Notes under the pieces: model-generated
What the model was told of the DNA's origin: nothing
The model's database searches: none
What the model saw: the letters and a program-made list of their open reading frames with translations, nothing else
From: Apostichopus japonicus
Lineage: Eukaryota > Echinodermata > Holothuroidea > Aspidochirotida > Stichopodidae
DNA: 64,000 nt
Direction: 5' to 3'
Assembly: GCF_037975245.1 (NCBI RefSeq)
Contig: NC_092580.1
Coordinates: 9,583,001 to 9,647,000, forward strand
Position numbers and translations under genes: made by a program
In this document: one piece after another, positions 35,896-48,000 of the stretch
How positions within the stretch are numbered: position 1 is the first letter of the stretch
How the letters are laid out: the number at the start of each line of letters is the position of its first letter

Positions 35896-35955
35896 GTGAC
35901 GGGCAATAGGGGGGGCGCGCGCCTGTTGCGCCCCCTTGGATACGCCCCTGTAAGC

Positions 35956-36739
35956 TATTCCATATAGTGCCTGCTAAGACGAGGAGACACTCTCTGATAA
36001 TAAATGATCAAATTCACATCAGTAACAGAATGCAATAAAATAGTTTAGTGTTTAATCGGGTCCCATCATGAACCTAAGATGCACATGACATGTAAAGGTT
36101 TATTTGTCATAGACAACTGTGGATAACTATCTGGGCAATTCCGTAAACTAGTAAACCTTGTCCACAAAAATTATAAAACGTGGAATCACTACATGTAGGG
36201 TATCATATGAAAGCTAGAACTATAGAGTTTCATTATATGTAGCTAAGTTTTACAGAAAAACATTGGGTTTAGGTGGATTAAGGTGTGTATTAATGAACTG
36301 AAAAAAATCTCAAATATGCTTCAGAAAAATCATCCCAAAACAAAATGCCTATTTTTGCCTGTGTATCCTCAGAAGTAATATTTATTCTTGGATTTGCTAA
36401 AGTGATATCATATATAGATTCAATTTACAAACAGATAAAGTTGCAGGGATTTTTATTTTTCCAAAGAATAACAATTTTACGAAAGTCTCTTGTCATGTGT
36501 ACGTCCGTCACAGAAAAATCACTTTAAAAAAAATATCATACAGAAGCAAGTACCCGGGGTTCAAGACATCTACAATTCAATGCACACTCAATAACGACAT
36601 AATGTGCATTTAATCCCTTGGATTTCATATTTTTTTCTCAGAAAATGCTGTGACAGACGAACGTATTTCCCATGCGTCCGTCACGTACGTCCGTCACATT
36701 AGTTTTGTTTGATACACAATGTGTTATAATTATTATCAG
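35956..36739. other. Unique AT-rich sequence, nothing recognised
   Basis: The segment precedes the candidate exon at 36740. It contains three copies of ACGTCCGTCAC (about 36500-36700). Confidence 0.4.
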
Positions 36740-37032
36740 GTAACATGGTTTCAAGTGAATGTCTGGATAAATTCTTACAGAAAAACACATTTCATGTTGT
36801 GGAGCATAATATAACGACACCTAGCTTTCCTGATTGGAAGGCATCCACCCTCTCACGGTCCCCATTCCCATTGGTAAAACCCCACCTTTATACATTAAAC
36901 GAACCACTAGTTGTAATTAAATGTTGGCATATTATAATTATAAACGGTAGGCTTAAAGTTGAGTGTTACGTATATAAACAAACAAGATTCGAAGCTGTTT
37001 CGACCTTTTTCCTTGAAATAGAACTGGACCAG
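36740..37032 (+). CDS. Candidate internal exon, function unknown
   Basis: The acceptor ATAATTATTATCAG precedes 2 bases and 97 open codons ending at a consensus donor GACCAG|GTGAGT. An alternative acceptor, TTCTTACAG, would start the exon at 36781 and keep the same frame (84 codons). The protein contains SECLDKFLQKNTFHVVEHNI, EPLVVIKCWHI, NGRLKVECYVYKQTRFEAVS and TFFLEIELDQ, with beta-like alternation and three Cys in total. It matches no family I can name. Both boundary signals and the length support an exon, but no neighbouring exons were recognised. Confidence 0.4.
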
Positions 37033-37840
37033 GTGAGTTGGGCATGGTTGCAGAATAAACATTAACGACTACTATGATACAACTTAAATCATGGAATATC
37101 TGGGAGGTTTGCAGCCGAATATAGCCTCTATAATTAAGCAGTGCCGATAAAAAATCAAGCGCTATTATATCTTGCACGTTACAATTTATGCCACAATATG
37201 TCTATCTGTCCGTTTAAACCACTCCTCACCCTACTCCTTCCCCCCTCCATGTCTTTCTGAAGAAAGAATTGTCAAGCGACTGATTCATAGACGTGAATGT
37301 TATTGACCATTCGATCATTAGTAATATGCTCATTCGAGAGCATTGGATACTGAGAAGGAAGGGGAAATGGTGAAAAACAAAAGAGGTAAGACATTTATGA
37401 TATTCGAGAAGTATATTCTTAATCGGCAGAGAGGGTTATAGGTATAGGTTATATGGTATTGCGTTCAAGACAACCAGTGTGCATGTGCGCGCGTGGGTGC
37501 TTTTTTAGTAAATTTTATAATTCTAAAGGTATTGGCCGTTGGCAGCATTTTCTTATCTAGATTATAGTTAGAGCAGAGCCTGATTTATAGGAATGAACGC
37601 CAGACGTCAATGCTTTAGGTGACTCTTAAATCTTTGTATTGCCATGCGCGCCCAATAACTGATGATTCGCAAACCGAGCAATTTAGGGTGGGGTGGTACA
37701 AATAGGGAAGAAGCACATTAGTCTGTACGAGAGGAGTCACGGCCCCGCGCGCTCCAGCCTAGCCACGGGTCTAACCTTTTAGTAGGATATCACTGTTATG
37801 TTGCGCACCGAGCGTTACTAGCGTTAGGTCACTGTTACTA
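37033..37840. other. Unique sequence, nothing recognised
   Basis: No repeat or exon could be supported. It ends at the target site of hAT-like copy 2. Confidence 0.45.
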
Positions 37841-38313
37841 CAGGGGCGTATCCAGGATTTTCCACTAGGGGGGGGGGGGCGTCAGGCATGAATGATCGCC
37901 GTTCTGGGGATGGGTCTAAGGGGAGGGGTGGACAATTTTTGCTTTCGAAGAAGGGCTGAAATGCAAAATGGTGCCATATGTGATCCATTTTTCGACATTA
38001 ATAATAAGCAACATTTCCAGTAAATATGGACACAAAATGCACAATTTAGTATGGCTGGCATGTCACTTAGTGTTTATAGTGATAATACAAACACAATTAC
38101 CATCTATGTTTCTAAAACTATTATGCCGCCGAACTTCGCCAGAACCTTTTTTTGGCAAACAAAAAAATAAAGCATACGGGAGGGGGGGGGGGGGTTGTGC
38201 GATCACCGACATCTCACATAAAGGTCGTCATCAATTTTTTTGCTAAACTTTTTTTTTTTGGTGACGGCCAATAGGGGGGCGCGCGCCTGTTGCGCCCCCT
38301 GGATACGCCCCTG
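37841..38313. mobile_element. hAT-like element, copy 2 (5-bp TSD), uninterrupted
   Basis: It has the same 14-bp TIRs as copy 1 and flanks TACTA on both sides (37836-37840, 38314-38318). It is 473 bp, and copy 1 without its nested insert is 485 bp. The internal sequence is almost identical to copy 1 except for G and T run lengths, so the two copies are recent. Confidence 0.92.
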
Positions 38314-38318
38314 TACTA

Positions 38319-39556
38319 GGTTTACATGGTTTACTAGCCCAGAATACAAAAGTTCCATAATCCGAGGCTATATGCATCCAGCGCTGCCACTCAAATTGAC
38401 CTGCTAGTACCCCTCCGAGAGACCGATACCGAATATTCGGAGAGGTTCAATTGGACTTTCTTGGGCCATTTACCGTCGAATGAACAGTTTCGGCATTTGC
38501 CTCGGAGATATTTATATATAAACTGTTAGTCAGGCAAATAAGGGCATGGTTAAACACAGGTTAATTTTTTGGTGATATACTTACAGTAGGCTGCAAGACA
38601 AAAATTCATCTCAAATGAGACAGCCGATGGAGGACAGGTGCAACCGTAGACCAATAGTGGAGCGGCCACCGTCAAGAGGCTGAATAACCAGGAGATACTT
38701 CTATTACAAAGACTTTCCATGTTGGTATACTATGGATAGTATATCCAACTATCTCCTTAGCTCCTTGACTCGGTGGGGTGGTGTTGAACTATGAACAGAT
38801 GGGTTAGAGCTAATGCAGACCATATGATCCTGCTGCAATCCGCTCTCGTACACTTGTTCCTATATCGATAAGATAGTAATCTCAATTAACTGATAAGACT
38901 TCCGTTCAAGTATAGAATCTCCTTCATATATAGCTATAGTCTGCCATATACTATATATCCTCATTGTATATTGCGTCATGTAGAGACCATGCCGAGATTC
39001 CCCGATATATAGTTCAATGTGGAGGATCGAGTGGACCTCCACGCACCATTCAACAAGGGAAATGATTAAACTATCTTCACACTTTGTAGCAATAAACTGG
39101 GTGCGGGAAGTGGTAACCATTCACAATTGTCTTAATTGACGCATATGCCAGGTTCATCCAAACGGGAAGTCGTAGATGAACATCTGTTCGTGTGGATGGT
39201 ACGATGAGTTGTGAACATACACATAAACGATGGCAAATGCATCACAGGTGTGACAACGGATAAAAGCAAGATGTCACGTTAGGCAATAGACTTATTTCTC
39301 ACTTTTCAACAAAAATGAAGCTAAATGAACGGTATTGTGCTGTGCATAGATAATTGCTTAACTGCAAATAGCTTATCTGCATGTGACTCTTTATACTTTG
39401 TTGAAATTAAATAACAAATACGGTCGACTAGTTTCACTTAAGTGATTTATTTGGTTTTGTCGGACACGAACGATAAATCCACATTGAGTCCGTATTTTGT
39501 ATACTTTGGCATTATAAGATCAATTTTAAATATATTTTTTTGGCGAGCATCGGTGG
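38319..39556. other. Unique sequence, nothing recognised
   Basis: A minus-strand open stretch at 38860-39120 is not supported by splice sites or family motifs. Confidence 0.45.
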
Positions 39557-40454
39557 TATGGAAAGCCATTTTAACATTTATTTGGGAATTTGAGATATCT
39601 TAAATTGTTTCTTATTTTAGGTATCTAAAATTCTATTTCAGATATCTAAAATTAAATTCGAGATATCTGAAATTTTATTTCAGATATCTGAAATTGAATT
39701 CGAGATATCTAAAATAGATTTCGAGATATCTGAAATTCTATTTCAGATATCTGAAATTGAATTCGAGATATCTGAAATTGAATTCGAGATATCCGAAATT
39801 GAATTCGAGATATCTGAAATTGAATTTCAGATATCTGAAATTATAATTCGAGATATCTGAAATTGAATTCGAGATATCTTAAATTGAATTCGAGATATCT
39901 GAAATGCATATGCAGAACTTCATAAAAAGGCGCGAAAATTAAAGCTACAGAAAAGTGACAGTTCAAATGTACAGGTGGCTGCCATCGTCGCGTCGACGTA
40001 TGGGTGGGATTGAATCTAGCTTGCTTGCTGGCTAACATTAGGCCTAATATACATAATATGCATATAATTAACTAGTTGTAGAATTAATTCGAGATATCTG
40101 ATATTGACTTTCAGATATCTGAAATTGAATTCGAGATATCTGAAATTGAATTCGAGATATCTGAAAATGAATTCGAGATATCTGAAATCCTATTTCAGAT
40201 ATCTGAAATTGAATTCGAGATATCTGAAATTGAATTCGAGATATCTGAATATGAATTCGAGATATCTGAACATGAATTCGAGATATATCGAATTCAATTT
40301 CAGATATCTGAAATTCTCTGGTATTTCGAGATATCTGAAATTGATTTTAAGATATCTGCAATTATTTGTAGATATCTGAAATTTAATTTGAGATATCTGA
40401 AATTATTTCAAGATACCTGAAATTCCTTATTAAATGTTAAAACGGCTTTCCATA
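39557..40454. mobile_element. MITE-like element with TIRs and a 21-bp palindromic-repeat core
   Basis: The left end TATGGAAAGCCATTTTAACA is mirrored at the right by TGTTAAAACGGCTTTCCATA. One base differs over 20 and similarity continues beyond. The core is two arrays (about 39585-39905 and 40090-40435) of GAGATATCTGAAATTGAATT C-type units built from the palindromes GATATC, CAGATATCTG and GAATTC. About 180 bp of unique sequence separates them. TA lies at both ends. No coding capacity. ORFs in the array (for example repeated RYLKLNS) are artefacts. Confidence 0.82.
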
Positions 40455-40632
40455 CGGTCGAAGGAAATCCTCTCTTTAAATTAGAAAACTTTAAGTCGTC
40501 AGGGTAGAAGTTGAAGTGTTCAGCCACGTGGATATCTATTGCTATTTCTGCGTATATGCCTACTTCAAGTTTCTCGTTATTGAGACGAATACAGTTTGGC
40601 TTCCTCCAATGTGTTAAGTTAGCACCTGGCCC
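40455..40632. other. Unique spacer
   Basis: Nothing recognised between the palindromic element and the ATT microsatellite. Confidence 0.4.
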
Positions 40633-40769
<137 letters not shown>

Positions 40770-40826
40770 ATAGCTCTGCTCATGGTGGCTTATATTTTAT
40801 TTTGCAGACAGCGCATGTGTATAAGG

Positions 40827-41110
40827 CATGGGCGGCGAACATGGGGAGGACGGGGGGGACATGTCCCCCCAATATTTTAGGTGGGGGGATATAGTATCTA
40901 ATATCCCCCCAATATTTGGTGGCATAGTTTTTTTTTAAGCATATGTTTTGTATTTTTTTTATGATATCGCTAGTAATTTCAAAATAGAAAATGCTTAGAT
41001 GCACATTACAAGGCGTGGGAAGTGCCATTTCCAGCGACCTGGGAGGCGTTTTCGGCGAAAATTTTCTTTGCGCTTCGCGCCAACTTATGGTGGCACTACA
41101 AATGAAAGTC
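40827..41110. mobile_element. Fragment related to the nested hAT-like family
   Basis: The start CATGGGCGGCGAAC resembles the TIR at 34748. The segment GAAGTGCCATTTCC ... GCGCTTCGCGCCAACTTATG is the reverse complement of the subterminal motif of that element. No right TIR or TSD was found. Confidence 0.6.
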
Positions 41111-41387
41111 TGGGTACAAGCTGTGCCCCTCCCTTGGCAAATTCCTCGCAAGGCGCCTGTCTAACCGTGTCACAATTTGTTACTATATATATATGACCAA
41201 AAGTAGTTTTTACTTCTTTTTTTTTCTCGAAATGAATAGCTAGACGGACTGTATCCGTAATGAAATTTGGTTTGCATCTTGTGTATGAGTGTAAGTACGT
41301 AAAATCATATATATGATCCACATCGATATGGGTTCACTGGGTTTCCATTTTGCCTGTTTCCTACAAGATTTCTAACCGCAGGTGCGT
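41110..41387. other. Unique sequence, nothing recognised
   Basis: AT-rich spacer between element fragments. Confidence 0.4.
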
Positions 41388-41600
41388 AGCCAAGGAAGGG
41401 GGGTTGAAGGGTGGAGACCGCCCTCCCCCTCGAGCATATTTTCTATGATATCGAAGTTTCATAGTAGCCGTTATAAGAGGTTTTAATATTTGTACTGTGT
41501 CTGAACTTTCAAAAATTCCTTGACCAACATTCTTCATCATACTTCCCTCTACTCGTGCAATTTCGACCGGTCTATTAGGGGTTGAGGGGGGGGGGGGGGT
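41388..41600. mobile_element. Solitary hAT-like end
   Basis: CAGGTGCGTAGCCAAGGAAG and a following G-rich stretch look like a hAT-type terminus. The segment ends near a G15 run at 41585. No inverted partner was identified. Confidence 0.4.
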
Positions 41601-41884
41601 TCTATATTGGTTGTCTATAGATGAAATCTTGTGCAACATTATGGGTATGTTTTGAAATGAATTTATTATTCAAATTCTGAACAAATAATGGGCTTAAAAC
41701 CTTGAAAAGTGGGGCTGACGGGTATTGTGGGGCGTTACGTAGAATTACCTACAAAAGCAATGATCCACAGGAGATGCAATGAGGTCGAACATGATGTGTG
41801 ACTGGTTACAATCTTGAAAAAAGGTTATGAATGAAAAAAAAACTATTAGGAAAAACTTGGTTCTCAGGCAAAAGTGTACATCTG

Positions 41885-42054
41885 GTTGGTCATTTTCAAG
41901 CCCGAGAAGTGCCATTTCCGGTGATCTGGGGGGCTGTCAAAACCATTTTCTTGTACGCTGCGCGCCAACCAATGGTGGCGCTCCGCTTAGATAGTAATTC
42001 GCGCCCATCCAAGCATATGTCCCCCCCAATATTTGAAACAGATCGCCGCCCCTG
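41885..42054 (-). mobile_element. Terminal fragment of the nested hAT-like family
   Basis: Read on the minus strand it starts CAGGGGCGGCGATC and carries TATCTAAGCGGAGCGCCACC, then GTTGGCGCGCAGCGTACAAG, then GGAAATGGCACTTC. These match the first ~170 bp of the element at 34748 and indicate that the family TIR is CAGGGGCGGCGATC. Similarity stops further inside. Confidence 0.7.
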
Positions 42055-45000
42055 GTATAAGGTACTGACTCGTATGTTAACCCTTAAAGGTAATGGAAGT
42101 CCCTTTCCGGAGGCCGGGAACGATCCGTCACCTTTAGTCAATCATCCTTCCATGACGATGATCCTGAAGTGCATGGATATTGTTTCAAGTCCTCCCCCCC
42201 CCCCCCAAATAAAAATAGCAAAAGTTGAAATAAACTCGTCAGCATTTTTTGGAAAATGTAGCAATTTCGAAAAGGAAATTAAGAAAATAAGAAGTTGAGA
42301 GTGAAACTGTAGCTTCCTACACGCCATTGTGCTGTGTGGTTACTAGTCCAAATGAAGGCTTTTTCCAAGTGTTGTCCCAAACTCTCCTGATAAAACAAAC
42401 TGTACATATACAGGATGTATCAGGCTTGCCGGGAATGTTTTTAACTCTCTTCTTATTTAATAAATATCACATTCGTGCAATGCAACAATCTCTGAATTGA
42501 CGTAACTTCTTGTAAATGTGTGGAAATGTTGACCTATACTTCAGTAGATGGCGATTTAGCAGGACCCTATATATGTGACATTCATATAGTATCTATTCTA
42601 TCCCAAATATCTATTCAAAGTTGATATCCTAGTATGTATTCCAGGAGAGTCTTAATACTCACTTGACATAACATTTTCATCGTCGTGATCATACGTACAA
42701 GGAACGGGACTGGGATGTTGAGAGTGGATAAAGTTATTTGTTTTTTTTTGTAACGGACTCTATCTTGGGTGACTCTTCTTAATGCTAACACATACATCTG
42801 CTGACATATATGTTGGTATCAATGCATGTACGTACAAGGGGGGGGGGGGGGTCGGGGCTCGGAAGAACATCACAAAGGGTGAACAAATAAGAGCTTCCCT
42901 CGCATGATGTAGATTATGATATGCTTGCGTAATGCAGGCAATGTGTAAACTTTGATCTCTAATATCTTGATCATTTCTGACAAATTAAAGAAATCGCTTG
43001 TAGGGTCTACCGACGGGCTGACAATATGAAAACATCAACTAAGTAAATCATTGAACGTTCATGATTTAAGCCTAACCCTTTAGGCTATATGTTTGTTGTG
43101 TAAATAGTGACGTGAATAACGTGAATTCTCAACAAAAGTAACGAAATGTTTGTAGGTCTAATTCTCACGTATTGAAAATTCTATAGAAAAGGTGTGTTCT
43201 TTTTAATTTGCAAAGATCGCCCTTTTCGCATTTAAGCCAGCTTACTTATACAGCAAATTCTCAAAGGGGACAGCCCTCTCCTCAGGGGGTCCACCATACC
43301 CCCTGGGGCATACCCTCCGCTACATAACTCCCCCTAACTCTGCCTAATTCCGCCTTACTGCCTCACTCCCCAAACCTGTTAGTTGAAATCCACCTCCCTT
43401 AAAATTAAAATTAAATCAGTTTTACGTGCATGCAATGCAGAATTTGGGAGCAATTATGACGATGTGTATAAGAAGTTCGAAGATCGATTTCCAAATTTTC
43501 CACAAACATATCAAAATTGTGGTAAAAAATGAAAAATGAGGTAGCCTGCTGACAAATCAGAATTCATCTTTACATTACGGAATCAGTGTTTGTGTGTGTG
43601 TGTAGGGGGGGGGGGGGGTGATGCGGGCTCGGCTTTGGAGCACACAGTGGGCGGGGAATATTCATATTTTATGAACTTAAAGGCATTGAAGACGCCCCAA
43701 GCCGCGTGCCGCCATCTTTAAAAAGTTAACTTTCCGTTGCTTGCAAGTAAAGTTTGTCTCTTGTCGCTACAAAATGCAGACAGTAATGAAACGTGATACC
43801 TTGTTATATTTAGCTGGACCTGAGACGTCCATAGCCGTATCGTTTGTACACTGTGCTGTGGGTATTGACCGCGCAGCTGTATACGTACTGACTGTACACT
43901 GGTGTCTAGTTACCGACGATAGCAAGCTGTGTGTGTATTTCCTGGGATCCATGGTGGTGTCTAACACTTCTGTTACACCTCACTCGAAACTAGATCAGAT
44001 TACCGGCATTAAACGTTTCTTTTTGCGCGAGTCTTCACACCCTTTAATTGTCAATAGTAACATACTTTAAAAGTACTGAGTTAACACTGACTTACGTTTT
44101 TAGAATTTTTTCAAATGTTGTAGCTTTTCCATAAAAGAAGGCCCACTCTAAGTTGAAACTTTTATTATGTCACCGTATCAAGGCCGAAAGAGGGAACCCA
44201 GGCTAACTAACTTGACAACTTGTCACCGCGGATGTAATTACTTCTGCATGACATCTTCCTGAAAAAACATATCATGATGTATCGTATTGTAAAACGATGG
44301 TTATTTGAGGCGCCAAAAATAAAGTCATATATGATCAGTATTACGTTCTGGTTTCTCTGTTGCTTTTGAAATTCGGATCGAAAGACTAAACATGCATTCG
44401 GTTCTCAAGCTCTGAAATGAAACAGGTGTCGAATAGTAAAATGAGCTGTCAGTACGTTTCAAAAGGTATGTTTCTCGATAATATTGATTTCCATGGTTAA
44501 AGTAAGGCCTATTCCTTTTCCTATATTCTCAATGTTATTTCACTTTCGCATCCCGTGTTCAAAATACTTTAACTACTCTTGAGGAATAGCCTATACACCT
44601 GTATGCTTTCCCATATATACCGTGTAGAACAGTAACCCAAGACAAGAGTCTGTACGGAAACCAAAGAACTTAATTCTCTCTCAACTCCAGTCCAATTACA
44701 TCGAGACTGAAACCATGTGATCATGACGGCGTTATGTCAAGTGAAATACCTAGAATCACAGAAGTCATGGATATATAAAATATGGATGTCATAGACAGGG
44801 GGTGTCACATTATAGCCATATAGTAGTGTATAGAAATACTACATCCAAGATTGGGAAGCCCTGTAAGGTGTAATAGTAGATCACTACACCCTACCCTACC
44901 TTCAGTTCAATGGAGCAGCAAAGACGCCAAGGAAGGCCTGACGGATAAACCGCAAATGTGTTCTTACCTGTTCTTGTCCCGAGGAGCCTAACCTGTTCTT

Positions 45001-48000
45001 TTTTGTAACTACATAACACACTGATAATCTAGTTCGTCCTTGAATTCATAAAATGATTTCTGATACTTTATATAGGCAAGGCTCCCAAGTCAAACATTAG
45101 GTCAACATATCCTTGGCCTACCTATTATTAATATTATTATTAGCCTAGGTTGTACTAGCCTAGGCCTAACTGTAGTGTAGGCCAAGTTAGGCCTTGTCTA
45201 ACTCTAACATTAAGTTAGGACTACTTCCTAGGCGTATCAAATTCATGGCCAAAACTATTTTGTGTAAATTTCAAGGTCAAATGATGTACAGCATTGACAT
45301 GGGTTGTCACTTGTTTTATTTAAACCAGGCGTATTGTATTCTATTCAACTGTAGAAGGCCTAGGGTAGGCCTAGTTAGTAGCACTGAATTCAGTAGTTAG
45401 GCCTAGGTTGGGAATGAAAAATGATTTTATGAATATGGGGACAGTTCATGCTGATTCGGTCAAAAGCAGGCAATTCATAGAAACATGTTATATTATTGTA
45501 CAAATAAGTTACTTCAGAATGGTGGTTGTTGAAATGTGGTTGTTGAAAATTAGGAGTCAATTTTCATCACAATAATGTTTTGAAGTGTAAATGGAGTTAA
45601 GCTTATATATCTTACAACTTTTCAATTGTTGTGTTGGATAGAACATCGTGAAAGTTTTTCAAAGACTACCTGTTATTTACCCTACAGTTTCAAAGTATTT
45701 AATTCGAAATTGTGAATACCAATCACGTTGAACCCTTTGTACATGCTACTTCATCACCAAGTGTTGAAATTGTATACTTTTCACTCAGATTGGTTAACTA
45801 CTGTATCTGCTGGACAACGAGTGAGGTAACATGGTGTTATTCACCCTGGCTTCCTTGCATTTTGTACTAAAGCAGGCAGGAATGATTTAGTGAAAAATGG
45901 GATCCAGGTCTTTTGGTCTTATAATTTATTGTCTCTGTATCTCCCTAAGCCTTGCCCAGTGATGAATTTGAGTTTCCTTGATAGAGTGCTTGAAATGTTG
46001 GCCTGTTCTGCCAGAAAATTTGAATCTAAAACTGAATTACGTTGAGACGTGACGTCAGTGCAGCACATTGGTCAGAATCGATCCGATCTCACTCTAAGCT
46101 TGGCCTTGGTACAATATATACAGGAATGTGTATAGACTTCTCGTACAGAGCTGTGATTGCAAAAAATCGCTCAATTAACAAATATCTGAACAACATACAG
46201 TATTATGAAGAAAACTGAGTTAGGAAGTTATGAACGTGTTAACTCTTCAAAAGATTGCTAACTTGCAACTTCACTGAGAAATTTCCTTCGAACTCGCTGC
46301 TGTACTTTCAAAAATTTGAACTTTCCTCGCTACTGTGTAGCTTGCTAATGATAGAAGTCCTGCAGCCCGAAACGAAGTGCCGCGATGATGTCACAGAGCT
46401 CCACTGTTCAAAATATATTAGATTAAGTTGGCGCGAGGTTCAAAAATTCACTTCTCCTGAATCATAGGATGAAAAATCCCTGAAGTTGGACTGTGACGAT
46501 GAAAAACTAATGGAGTTTTTTTCATATACCCAATAGACTGCCACTCAATGTTCCTTTAAGGTTATTGTACTTGCAAACACAGCAAGGTGTACAGTCAGGT
46601 TACAGTACAGTGTAGCTACAGGTATTGTTGCATTTTGCATACTGTAGCAATTTTTTTCATTATTAATTTAATTATGATGTTCAAGTTTGTTACTGTACCT
46701 TCCATCAAGACTATCCTAGATAGACTATCAGCTGATGTTACCATTCAGAGACACTCTGTCTACAGTAGCTGTTCCAAGGGAGTGTATTACCGTATCTAGT
46801 AGTTTCCAACTAGTTTTGACCATTGTATAGACCATTGCAACATCCGTTGAATGGTTTCATTCCCATCAGAATACATTCAGAAACAACCTTCAGGGACATA
46901 TAAGAGTAACTGTCCAGCAATTAAAACTTTGTACCTAATCCCCAAAAGTACTTTCAAATCATTGTCCAAAGTTTTTGTACCTGGTTGCATTTCTCTGCTT
47001 GTTTGGGGGAAACTTAATTTGGGGATTTGTTCTATCACTTGTTGGTGATATTCTTTGACAGATCATAGACGCATTGCTGCTTTATTGCTTCCTGTATTGA
47101 CTCATCAAGCCTAATTCAAGGAAGAATTGGCAACCCTGACCATGTGTTACCGACAGTACTTGTACATGATCGATGGCAAAGTAGCTGTGTGATTGCCTCC
47201 ACAGTTCAATGGTCAAACATAGCGATCACGGTTCAGCTGCATGACTGAATGCACCTGAGTTTTATCAGTGATGTGTAATGAGTTTCACTTTCAAGGCTCA
47301 TCAATGCATTTTCTCTTCCTGTCTTTGTATATTGGGGTTTATCTCTTTTGTTTCTTAGTGTTTCAAATGACATGCAGGCACAGTGAGTGTGTGGCAATGA
47401 GTTCATACATATATTTGAGTATAGTTGATGGGAGGGTATGGTAATGTTGGACAAGCTGGTAAACTATATGTTAGTGATACATACTTGAAAAGTACTCTAT
47501 ACTAAGAGTAGTAGTCGAGACTGTCAAGTACCTCTTTGCAACCGCTTGGTACTCGCACTGCCATTTTGTCATTTTTAATCATCAGAAAAAAAATTATTGA
47601 TCATATTGAGGCAAACAGTAACAGAGCTTTGTCATCACATTAAACCATTATATTTGCTTAAAGTGACCATCAGGGAGCAGTTATGCGCAATTTAAGCTAC
47701 TTGAATATATTTAATAAATCCAAAGTACTAAGAAAGTACTAGTGAATGGTATATAATGGCAGATGTACAGTATTATAGTGAGAAGGTGTTTCCTATGGTA
47801 TTATGCGCTGACCATTTGAATATTAATGAGGTTATGGGGCAAACAAATTACAGGCCCATTTCGGGCCAGGTGGGGCCATATTTTATTTCCACTTCAAATG
47901 CATTTTGGGACACATGCTTGGGCCCAAATTTGTGAGGCCCAATATTTTTTGGGTCATTTGGGCCCACATATTTTGGGGTTCAATTTTTGGGGGGATTATA

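Larger units (their letters stand above)
34611..35950. mobile_element. hAT-like element, copy 1 (5-bp TSD), carrying a nested element
   Basis: The ends CAGGGGCGTATCCA and TGGATACGCCCCTG are perfect 14-bp TIRs. The flanks are TAAGC on both sides (34606-34610 and 35951-35955). Copy 2 at 37841-38313 matches it end to end except for an 847-bp insertion here. It has no transposase. CAGGGGCG ends are hAT-like. The 5-bp TSD is shorter than the usual 8 and fits the hAT5-type group named in repeat databases. The ORF at 35293-35817 spans the nested element boundary and is not a gene. Confidence 0.9.

Noticed and set aside
43741-44070. 109-codon ORF near a GC-richer patch
   Set aside because: It begins at TTG, has no recognised domain, and no splice or promoter signals were supported.
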